This document shows, in pieces, positions 1 through 9,010 of a stretch of 53,302 bases of DNA. Below the pieces are notes generated by a model, which made no database searches, was not told the origin of the DNA, and saw only the letters and a list, made by a program, of their open reading frames with translations. The stretch comes from Phoronis australis (lineage: Eukaryota > Phoronida > Phoronidae), in contig NMRA01000460.1 of NCBI GenBank assembly GCA_002633005.1, positions 1-53,302 on the forward strand, read 5' to 3'. The translations under genes were made by a program, and so were the position numbers. Positions within the stretch are counted from its first letter, which is position 1. Every line of letters starts with the position of its first letter.

Positions 1-704
1 GGTGTGGATGTGTGGCCGCGGGCGTATATCATATAGGCCTATAGGGGCTCTATGTAAAATATTGTAATTGTAGACCAATGTTTAAGAACAGTGTACTTTG
101 AATGCAGACTGAAAATCGTTATCTTCCAGTGCATGCTGGGAACAGCACGCCGCATTCTTTACAACTATTTTCCCGATGAATACTATTCGCTCCTTTCTAA
201 TGCACGTCACTATGTAAGCTGCGTAAGTACTCAAGCCGTACCACTAATTTACCGGGAAGAGCAAGAAGCATAACTGGTTCTGATCTGAGCCCGAATGAAT
301 TCGGCGAAATTTGCGCCTCACTACGGTTGTTTTAAGGTAAAAGCCCCCTCGACGCTCGCAAATCTTTTGGCGAAGTTCTTTTGTGTTTTTTCAAAGGCTA
401 CGTTCTGTCACCTTTCCATCACCTTAACGTTATGTAGGAGCTTACTGACAAGTATGTGCGTTTAGCCAATTATAGAAAAAACTATAGATTTAAACTTAGT
501 AAAGTAAATGTTTTCTAAAAGTAGAAAGGCTGTAAATTTTGATTACTAATTTTATATCAATCTGCAATTAATTGGGTCACGTAAACCTAAGCAAAACGGT
601 ACTTTCAAAAACATATAGGTGTTCACGTTGCAATCTCAAAAACGCTGTTACAATTGAGCTACGGTCAGGTAACTGCTGATGCTTTATGTTCCAGCCTATA
701 TCGT
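1..704. other. Left edge, non-coding
   Basis: I see no gene, repeat boundary or RNA here. Confidence 0.5.
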
Positions 705-1117
705 GTAACCTGTTGCCTGAGCAACACAATGGGGCTACACGAGTTGTGCAGCACCATCGTTAAATAGACGGTGCTGATCTGAGTGGTCAACGCCCTGCAA
801 AGAATGCATTAAAATTTGAACGGTTGGAACGTGTTATGAAGACTATTTCACAACTTCACCTCATTTTAGAAAAAAATACACCACTAAAATTATACCGCTT
901 TACTGCTTCGGTTCTAAAAATAATATACCGCATCCGTTTAAAAAATACCGGAACCTGAAATGTTTTGGTATAAGATACTGAAAAAAGTACCGGGTTTTTT
1001 TATTTGGCTTAGACACTGAATTTCATGTATGTGAATAGTTTATTCGTATTCAGGGTTGTTGGAAGCGGGGAAAGACAAGAGAAGATCAAGTGAAGAGTGT
1101 AGAAGAGAGAACATTTA
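705..1117 (+). repeat. Large inverted repeat, left arm
   Basis: Its reverse complement matches 2112-2548 over about 410 bp with many differences and some indels. Anchor blocks (reverse complement) are CCCCATTGTGTTGC, GTGTAT.TTTTCTAAAATGAG, GGATGCGGT, GTATCTTATACCAAAACAT and ATGTTCTCTCTTCTAC. Confidence 0.85.
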
Positions 1118-2111
1118 GAGAAAATAAAATGTGAGATTGTGTGAAAACAATAGCATTGGCCGCCATCGAAAGGAAGGTTTGACTAGAACTTGAAAATAAC
1201 TAGTTGCGAAGTGCACACGGACAACATTAATATCACGTGGTAGTTGGCCTTCGTTATAACACGTTTGATTGAACAGGAATTTGTAGCCGAATCGTCCACA
1301 TTTTATTAGTCTCCCCTCCTACGTAGAAGCGATCTGAGGTTTGGATCAGTCCTACGCGTAGTTGTTCGATGTTCATTGTGAGCCATGGAATATTCTCGAT
1401 GGTTTTATAGCGATGAAATATTCATGCTCTACTCCCTAAGAACTCCAATAATGGAATTCCTTTTGAAGATTGTTATTCGGGGAGCATTGTTGATGAAGAA
1501 AGAATTGTTAATAGGAGACATGCCGACTCCTGGGGGATATGATTTTTTAAGACCGTGTAGAGTGTATATACACTCAAAGTACTTGTACTGCGATCTTTGG
1601 ATTGCACGTTTAAATCGTAAAGCGAAACAGACTACCAATATAATAAACCGGAATTCCCGCTAACACGAATAAACAATCGAAATATCTTGGGGAGACCGCC
1701 CCCTCCCCTCCATTATGTTCATTCTCCCATGCTCTCCCGGTTGGCCGTCAAATAAGTTACTGATCTGTCCTCATACCTTTGGAAATTGTGTCCAAGTTCC
1801 AAACAATGATTTCAAAAAATCTTGCAACTTAAAAATGTTCAGTTAAACAAAAGACGCTCAGTGTCTGCCTTTAGATTTTTAACGTAAGAAATCGACGATG
1901 GTTCAGTGAACTTTGATGCACATTGAACTCAAGATAATCCCCATCACCCGAATTCCAAATAGAGACGTGTAGCCAATGATTTTCCCAGACTGAGATAATC
2001 CTCCTCTAAGTTGCCCCCNTTGCCCCCCCCCCCCCACTCCCCATCACCAGGGAAGCAGCCATCAGAAACTCGGATGGCTGTGATTTACAAGGAATCTTCT
2101 ACCACCCTTTA
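1118..2111. other. Spacer between the inverted-repeat arms
   Basis: A unique 1-kb spacer. A 92-codon plus-strand ATG frame (1385-1663) has no recognised domain or signal peptide. A poly-C run with an N lies near 2019. If the arms are TIRs, this would be the body of a degenerate transposon. Confidence 0.5.
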
Positions 2112-2548
2112 ATGTTCTCTCTTCTACCTCTTCTACATACTTCGTTGTGTCTTGTCTTGTCCCGCCTTTTACCGCTTCCAACAAACAGCCTTGATATGAA
2201 TAAGATGTAAGTCGTTGATGTAGACAAAATTCCCCAGGCCAGTTAAAAAATCAACCGGTACTTTTGACATCGGTATCTTATACCAAAACATAACCGGTTC
2301 TGGTCCTTTTTTAGACGGATGCGGTGATGTGGTACATCGTTTTTTTTTAGAATTGAAGATGTCACGCGACATGTTTTAATTGTGTATCTTTTCTAAAATG
2401 AGACGAAGCGGTGATGTTAAGTTTAATGACAGGTTTCTCTATTCAAATTTCAGTGCATTCTTTGGGTGTTCTAAGAACGGTCAGATCAGCAGTCTATTTT
2501 ACGACTGTGTGCACAACTCAAGTTGCCCCCATTGTGTTGCACAATGCG
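2112..2548 (-). repeat. Large inverted repeat, right arm
   Basis: The partner of 705-1117. Blocks such as TTAATGTTCTCTCTTCTACC, GGTATCTTATACCAAAACAT, CGGATGCGGTGATG and CCCCATTGTGTTGCACAAT follow the same order as in the reversed left arm. Confidence 0.85.
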
Positions 2549-2965
2549 AGTGTACCAGGGACACCCGGGAATCGCACTCTCTCTAACCGTACCTTCAAAA
2601 CATGACTAATAATGTGACCTTTCTGCGAACTGGTCGTGATAAAGTAAATCTTCGACCTCTCGTGGCTGCCTTCTTGGGCCGGGTTTTTGCCCCCAAATCA
2701 CCCATGTCCCTATTTTTTCCCGAATGAAGTTCGGTGCACATATCTTTACGAGAAGTGGGTTTGTTTTAATGACTCTTGGAGTGCAAAAACAGTATTCTGA
2801 AAAAGGGGTGCTATTTAGACAGTAGGCCTGTGGGTCTCAATAGGCTAGGGTAATTACATGTCGATTTACTTTGAAATTGCAATGACGTGTCGCAGGACGA
2901 GTGAGTCTAATCATTTGAAGTTTGACGGTGAAAGCCGCCTTCCGTCGAAGAAACTTTTTTTTTTG
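2549..2965. other. Non-coding stretch
   Basis: Sequence between the inverted repeat and the first TTTAGACCAC repeat; nothing was recognised. Confidence 0.5.
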
Positions 2966-3125
2966 ATTTAGACCACTTACCGCGGTAAAAATGAAAAGTG
3001 ATTTTCAGGCTTGCAAAGAAATGACACTTCGTTATTGTGTGAGACTATGCTCGGCGAATAATATGACACGTCATGGCAAGTGAACTGGTGAAGCTTGGTC
3101 TCAGTAACTAGAAATGTCGATTATT
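2966..3125 (+). repeat. Dispersed repeat, TTTAGACCACTTGCCGCTG family
   Basis: It begins ATTTAGACCACTTACCGCGG and contains GCTTGCAAAGAAATGACA, ACTATGCTCGGCG and AGCTTGGTCTCAG. It is a relative of 3845-4035, 850 bp away and in the same orientation. Confidence 0.7.
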
Positions 3126-3844
3126 TCCCAGCCCAGAAATCACGTCGACTTTGACTAAGGAACAAATTCTAAATCAAAAATTGTTTGTGAGATGGAAGGA
3201 GATTTGTGGTCACTTAAAAGGATACCAAAACCTGTTTTGGCCTAGTAACAGACATTGAAACTGACTTTCCCATACAGTTCTCTGAAAAAATATATTGCTT
3301 TGTAACCCTCGACCACCTTCACAAGTTAGGAGCAAAATTTGAAAACGGCTTTCAATATCTGCTAAACGGGAAAGCGTTACCTACGTTTTAGGCGAGTTCC
3401 ACGAGAACTGTGTGAAAGACCGCTCACCGGAACCATTGTGTCCAACCTGAGACATGGAGAGTATATGTTTTAATTGAATCCCGCTTTAATCACTCAGGTG
3501 GGACCCCAATGATGCATTAGCAGATGACGGAACGGCGACTGGTTGAAATCTCTAAAACAGGGTTTGTTATTACTTTAAAGTGGCGATAGGGGAAATGCGG
3601 AAATTTGTTACGAGCGGAGGCGGAAGTTATGGAACGCGCATTGGTGACACCAAAGTAAAAAGAGGATTTTTTTGCTATCTGGGCCCAAAGTGGAAGTGAT
3701 GGCGGCACATGGGGTAAGTTTGGCCAAAGTTGAATATCTCTCAGTCATCAATAATTTTTATTTTTACACGGAGCTGTTGCTTCCCACTCGACAATACTAC
3801 AACATTTTGCTATGAGTCCGAGGCCGTCTTAGAACGTGGTCTAA

Positions 3845-4035
3845 TAATTTGGACCATTTACCGCTGTAACACTGGTCTCAACTTATTCCTTACGCAGAGG
3901 AGTGATTTCTGAGTTTGCAAATAACCGACATTTTATTATTCCTTTACACTATGCTCGGCCCATAAAATGACTCGTCATCGCAAGCCAACTTGTATAGCTT
4001 GATCTCAAGCAATAACGAATTGCCAGTTCTTTCAA
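3845..4035 (+). repeat. Dispersed repeat, TTTAGACCACTTGCCGCTG family
   Basis: It begins ATTTGGACCATTTACCGCTG, contains GTTTGCAAATAACCGACA, ACTATGCTCGGCC and AGCTTGATCTCAAGC, and ends AGTTCTTTCAAAGCC. Its right end overlaps the start of tandem unit 1. Confidence 0.75.
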
Positions 4036-5118
4036 AGCCACAAACATGCACTCACCCAGAAGGACTCGGAGACTCGAACGACCACCCCNCCCCCATTTGG
4101 CGAAGTGGGCAAAACTGGACTCCACCCCAGAGAAACAAAAAATCCGAAAAAGTAAAAAGCTAAACAACAGTCAATTAAAAGGCAAGAACTACCAAAATTC
4201 GGCGAATGTACAATTCAATAACCCTGAACGTACCCCGTGAATCTTAACAAAAAGTCTACTTTCTCAAAAATTCGAACCTCCATTTTAGGCTGGGTGCGCA
4301 CATGTTGAAATCGCCTTAAATGTGACTAAAATTAATTTCATAACGCTAAGGGGCCTGTAACAAAAGTTGGCTGTTATATAGAAGGCAGGAGTCCGTTTCA
4401 AGAAAACTGGCTTAGCTAAGACAAATCTTAAACTTTTTTCAAAAATGAACTTAAATCAATTTCTTGCAACGTGTCGCAGGTTTATAGCCTATTTACTATG
4501 ATTCATCGACGCATAAAGTGGAAAATGCAGTGACGTCAAATACATTCGCAGAGATGTGTCATAGGCGGATTTAGGGGGGGGGGAGGGGATAGATTTTCTG
4601 AACTGAAGGTGCACGTCCCAACCCCCGCAACTTTTGGGCCCCTATGCACATACAATCGTGCTTTGCCCCATTCCCCGAGGCAACATTTTGCCCCCCCGTT
4701 ATGGTATCCTAGATCAGCCACTGTGTGTAACCATCAGATCTCGGCTATCTCCTTAGGAACCCTAAACTGTGATAGTTTGACTATAGTAATTCACAAGTTA
4801 CACTTTATTGATCATTCGATTTTTCCGTGTCAAATATGATTAAGGTTTTGGCAAGACTAGATTATTTTTCATCAGATTAATTGATTTGAGTTGACAATGC
4901 CTTTCAGTGTATTAACAGATCCAATTTATTCAATCAGTCTACTGTGCTTCAGTGTCACTGAATGAATTTCTTGTATTGATATAGACTTATTTTCTCGCTT
5001 CATAGACACATATATTGTACAAATTTTCATTAGTTGTCAGTTTGAAGTAAAATGGCGACAGTGTTAGTTGTTTGTACACACGAACTACTTTTAGTTAGCC
5101 AAAACAAAATTATTCCAC
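4030..5118 (+). repeat. Tandem duplication, unit 1 (about 1.09 kb)
   Basis: It starts TTTCAAAGCCACAAACATGC and ends ...AAAACAAAATTATTCCAC. It is repeated head-to-tail at 5119-6207 with an offset of 1,087-1,089 bp and high identity (mostly single-base differences). An N at 4089 lies in a poly-C run. Open frames on both strands recur in both units but carry stops and frame changes, so I do not treat them as genes. Confidence 0.93.
4560..4723. mobile_element. 164-bp MITE with GGCGGATCTAGG-type ends (in unit 1)
   Basis: The left end is CATAGGCGGATTTAGGGGGG and the right end, read inward, is CAGTGGCTGATCTAGGATAC. It is flanked by TGTGT on both sides (4555-4559 and 4724-4728). The interior is G-rich then C-rich with GGGCCCC, a design common to a widespread class of animal MITEs. 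Confidence 0.8.
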
Positions 5119-5647
5119 TTTCAAAGCCACGAACATGCATGCACCCAGGGGGGCTTGGGGGCTCGAAGGACCCCCCCCCCCATTTGGCGATATGGGTAAA
5201 AATGGACTCCACTCCAGAGAATCAAATAGTCCGAAAAAGTAGAAAACGAGACAACAGTCAACTTTAAGGCAGGAACTACCAAAATTCCGCGAATGTACAA
5301 TTCAATAGCTCTGCACGTACCCCGTGAATCTTAATAAAAGGTCTACATTCTCAAAACTTCGAGCCTCCATTTTTAAGCTGAGTGCGCCCATGTTGAAATC
5401 GCCTTTAATATGACTGAAATTAAATTCATAACGCTAAGGGGCCTATAACAAAACTTGGTTGTTAGATAGAAGGCAGGAGCCCGTTTCAAGAAAACTGACT
5501 TAACTAAGACAAATCTTAAACTTTTTCCAAAAATGAACTTGAATCAATTTCTTGCAACGTGTCGCACGTTTATAGCCCATTTACTATGATTCATCAAAGC
5601 ATAAATTGGAAAATGCAGTGACGTCAAATACATTCGCAGAGATGTGT

Positions 5648-5810
5648 CATAGGCGGATTTAGGGGGAGGAGGGGATAGATTTCTTGAACGGAAGGTGCAC
5701 GTCCCAACCCACGCAACTTTTGGGCCCCTGTGCACATACAATCGCGCTTTGCCCCATTCCCCGAGGCAATATTTTGGGCCCCCCGTTATGGTATCCTAGA
5801 TCCGCCACTG
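5648..5810. mobile_element. 163-bp MITE with GGCGGATCTAGG-type ends (in unit 2)
   Basis: The duplicate of the element at 4560-4723. Its right end is better preserved (CAGTGGCGGATCTAGGATAC read inward). It is flanked by TGTGT on the left and CGTGT on the right. Confidence 0.8.
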
Positions 5811-6195
5811 CGTGTAACCATCAGATCTCGGCTATCTCCTTAGGGAACCCTAAACTGTGATAGTTTGACTATAGTAATTTACAAGTTACACTTTATTGAT
5901 CATTCTATTTTCCCGTGTCAAATATGATTAAAGTTTTGGCAAGACTAGATTATTTTTCATCAGGTTAATTGATTTGAGTTGACAATGCCTTTCAATGTAT
6001 GAACAGATCCAATTTATTCAATAAGTCTACTGTGCTTCAGTGTCACTGAATGAATTTCGTGTATTGATATAGACTTATTTTCTCGCTTCTTAGGCACATA
6101 TATTGTACTAATTTTCATTTGTTGTCAGTTTGAAGTAAAATGGCCACACTGTTAGTTGTTTGTACACACGAACTACTTCAGTTAGACAAAAGAAA

Positions 6196-6201
6196 TTTAT
6201 T
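6196..6201 (-). terminator. Candidate polyadenylation signal AATAAA
   Basis: It lies about 285 nt downstream of the stop of the secreted peptide on the same strand (GTGGAATAAATTTC), at the very end of the second tandem-duplication unit. Confidence 0.4.
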
Positions 6202-6485
6202 CCACTTTATACAAATAACCGATTGCACTGTACATAATTTCATAAATGACAACCTTAGTTTTTACGTAACGTCCATCTTGAACTACAGGTAAACGCCATT
6301 TGACTAATTTCCGTGAAAAATATATGGTTCTAAATTTCCGTCCATCATCATCATTGCCGTCGCATAAAACGACCATCCGCTATTTGCTGACTCCAGGCAG
6401 GTCGAGTCACGAGAACTTTCTACTTTCCATCAAAGGGAGAAAGGGGTGTACCCCACAAACCATTTTCGTTTTGCGATATGTCTTT

Positions 6486-6737
6486 TCATACGAGATACTT
6501 GCAAAACTCTGGTCCGTCGTCAACTATATAAGCTTTCTGAAGATAGCATTCTTTGCAGCAGCCTCTCATGTCGTATCCTTTCCTTCCGAAAGCCTCGGCA
6601 CAACGTAAACAGCCGAACACACACGATGGCTTTGACAACTTGAAGTCACACACGCCAACGTTTTTACTTTCCACTCTCACGTCTAATGCAGTAGAGAGTA
6701 TCAGCAACAAAGCAGTGGACAATAGGAGAGTATTCAT
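6486..6737 (-). CDS. Secreted eight-cysteine peptide, eclosion-hormone-like
   Basis: An 83-codon frame from an ATG that directly follows a good acceptor-like sequence (TTTACACTTTACAG|ATG), so an upstream 5' UTR exon is possible. Residues 1-18 to 24 form a signal peptide (MNTLLLSTALLLILSTALDV). The mature part has Cys at 30, 39, 43, 46, 60, 61, 64 and 79. Six of these give C-x3-C-x2-C-x13-C-x3-C-x14-C, close to the C-x3-C-x2-C-x12-C-x3-C-x10-C of insect eclosion hormone, which also has the FG and G.(x)C residues before the fourth cysteine. Cys30 and Cys61 are extra and could form a fourth disulfide. Eclosion-hormone-type peptides are reported outside arthropods, including echinoderms. The stop is TGA at 6486-6488 and AATAAA lies at 6196-6201. 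The frame can be extended upstream to 6818, but that would bury the signal peptide. The frame and secretion are likely; the family is tentative. Confidence 0.6.
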   Translation of the reverse strand: MNTLLLSTALLLILSTALDVRVESKNVGVCDFKLSKPSCVFGCLRCAEAFGRKGYDMRGCCKECYLQKAYIVDDGPEFCKYLV

Positions 6738-7250
6738 CTGTAAAGTGTAAAAGAGAGAGACATGAGCGGTGATATCATGGCGGATATAGCGAGCGCCAGA
6801 AATCCACCGGGCAACCAATCAGCGGTGTGTTGCATACCTAGTATTCCTCTTGTCAATTTGGGTCCCAAATAAACTACTGCGAATAACAAAATATTTTAAG
6901 AAAAGAATTAATATTTTACACCTGTGATGTACCCCCGTGAGTACAGTTTTGGAGACCTTGTGTGTATTTGACGCACCTTTGTTACATTTTCTTTATTTTT
7001 ATTACAAAGCATGAGAAATTTCCAAATGTTTCTGTCCACGAGCATAATGAGAAATCATCGCGTATGCGTCGCATCGAAAGATCACGTAGAACAGTGATTT
7101 TGTATTTTCCAGAAACTCAAAGCTGCCGTGTCGACTTGTTTAGATGGGTGAAAACAAAAATCGAATCAATCCCTTTAGTGCAACAACATACTTCATCGTG
7201 ATTGGATTCCGTTTCTATTACAAACAAGAACTTTGAAATCAGCAGAGTTT
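6738..7250. other. Region upstream of the secreted peptide gene
   Basis: On the minus strand it contains GATTGG (inverted CCAAT, about 6816-6821) and, 30-40 bp nearer the ATG, CTATATCC. These could be a CCAAT box and a weak TATA-like element, but both are short enough to occur by chance. Confidence 0.2.
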
Positions 7251-7445
7251 GTTGGGGTTAGTCAACCCTAAAGTTGCGAATTCGGAAATAGCGCATGTAA
7301 GCAATGCCTGTGATTTGAGTAGATAACGAAAGTAGAATGCTATCACGGTAAGGAACTTTCGGAGACTGATTTCATAAGAATGAAAGGCCTACTTAAGTTT
7401 TTGTTTTCAGCCTGCTAAACAGGGCAGAATGCAGGTTTAAGACTA
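7251..7445 (+). repeat. Dispersed repeat, CAACCCTAAAGTTGCGAATTC family
   Basis: It contains CAACCCTAAAGTTGCGAATT, GGCAT/GCGCATGTAAGCAATGC, CTGTGATTTGAGT and, near its end, GCTAAACAGGGCAGAATGCA. The same blocks in order occur at about 46240-46440, and inverted at 50185-50415. Confidence 0.65.
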
Positions 7446-8694
7446 TACAGGAACCTAAAAATGAGTAGATTTGCCTCAGAAAATCATATTTTAATCTGAT
7501 AAATGGTTGATCAGAGGCAAATGAAACTTTCAGATACATTACTATGCTTTGTACACTGATCTCCAAAACAATTTTAGGATTTTTTTAAATGTTTCACTTT
7601 TGTATGAAGAGTTGTCAAAAATAGGAGTTTTATAATTTTCATAAAGAAAATTAAAAAGTTACAGAAAACTTAAAACGAAATGGTGAATTAGAAAACTAAC
7701 TTGCGTTTTTTTGATATTTGATCTTGAATAAAATTCGGTCATGTTATTGATATTGTTGTTTTGCTATCAATGTAACTATTCATGACAAATTTTACTAAAA
7801 GGACATGGTAACATAACTCAGTTAAAGTCAGTTTAGTAAAAAGTCCAAAGTCAAAATCTACAGACTTTTTAACGTTAGAAATAAATACATTAATGAGTTA
7901 AAATCTATACTTTTGTAGATATTTGGGTAAATACAACGATAAGGTCGTACATAACACTAATTGGGCTACCGATTGATACGGCAGCAGATATAACTACTGT
8001 GGCTGGTGTCAATTCATTAAATAAGGAGCATGCGAATATGTGAATATCACTGACGTAGCCAACCTCAACAGTGCCACAACAATTTCTTGTTTGCGCCAAA
8101 CAGTAACGAACAGGCGGAGACAAGCGCAAAATTGAAATGAGTTTCTACCGAGGGGACGGTCTTTTTGCAATGAACAGTGGGGCTATGGCCTCATAATCCC
8201 CATGGCTACACCAGTAACGAGTGTTTACTTGAAATTGAGGAAATTGTTATTCTTCAAGGCTTAGTTCCTTTCAGCTTTCAATAGAAATATACCATGGTGA
8301 TAGTTCTAAAACAATCTCCGTACTAAGTGTCGCGCATGGTTATTATGTCTACAGAGGTCTACTCTGACATTTAGCTGGAATTTGATCTAAAATCGAATAA
8401 CTAATTTGGTTTCTTGTTTCCGATTTTGTAGAGATTTCTTTTCGAATTAAAATCTAAATCTTAATCGAAGTTTATTTAAGGAACACCAGCATCGATCAAT
8501 TTTTCATGTTTTGCTTTATTTAAAAAATGTGAAAGAACCGTTTCCACATAGCTCAGCTTTTTGTATTTTTCTAAATTTCCTGCTGCTGGTCAGTAATTAC
8601 ATTTTATTCTTAATTTCCATCAACATTCTTAACTGAAATCCTTTCCAAATTCGGTTTTCAAACGTTTGTTCAAGGTAATATTAACATAGTTTGT
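7446..8694. other. Non-coding stretch with a dispersed repeat
   Basis: About 7800-7965 carries the GTAGATATTTGGGTAAATAC...AAGGTCGTACATAA repeat shared with about 26.6 kb and 38.3 kb. The rest is AT-rich and featureless. Confidence 0.5.
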
Positions 8695-9010
8695 AGCTCA
8701 CCCCTGGCAAACGTGCACTCGAGACTACTGCCCAACAGTGGGGGTAGCTTGGGTGAAGGGCGGGGGATAAGCAGTCCGCCTGAGGCGGCATCCAGAAACA
8801 GGCGTGCACTGAAAAGGAACGGCAATTTCGAACCAGCCCAAGCTGTGAGCTAACGCACCGGGAGTATGCCCGGAGCAGGTGGCAGAAACGAGCTAGGGCG
8901 GCAAAAATGGCAACGACCTGGCGGGCGTGGCAGGGGGGCGGTACAAAAGGCCGAAGGCAGCACCAAAATGTTGATCATCGGGAGGGGATCGATGGCACCT
9001 ACGTCTCTGC
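8695..9010. other. GC-rich island, possible LINE 5' end
   Basis: A sharp GC-rich block in AT-rich surroundings, with purine-rich words such as GGGTGAAGGGCGGGGGATAA and CCTGGCGGGCGTGGCAGG. Its abrupt edges and plus-strand G-richness recall the 5' untranslated leader of non-LTR retrotransposons, but no coding sequence follows. The identity is unproven. Confidence 0.3.

Larger units (their letters stand above)
5119..6207 (+). repeat. Tandem duplication, unit 2 (about 1.09 kb)
   Basis: The second head-to-tail unit, starting TTTCAAAGCCACGAACATGC and ending AAAAGAAATTTATTCCACTT. It holds the second copy of the GGCGGAT MITE (5648-5810). Its end supplies the candidate AATAAA of the neighbouring secreted peptide gene; unit 1 has AATAATTTTG there instead. 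Confidence 0.93.

Noticed and set aside
1385-1663. 92-codon plus-strand frame as a transposase remnant
   Set aside because: No DDE, helix-turn-helix or zinc motif could be recognised, so there is no support beyond its position between inverted repeats.
4046-5267. Proline-rich frames recurring in both 1.09-kb units
   Set aside because: They come from poly-C runs and MITE sequence and differ in frame and length between the two units.
6300-6750. Plus-strand frames of 65-102 codons opposite the secreted peptide
   Set aside because: Shadows of the minus-strand frame, with no signal peptide or motif.
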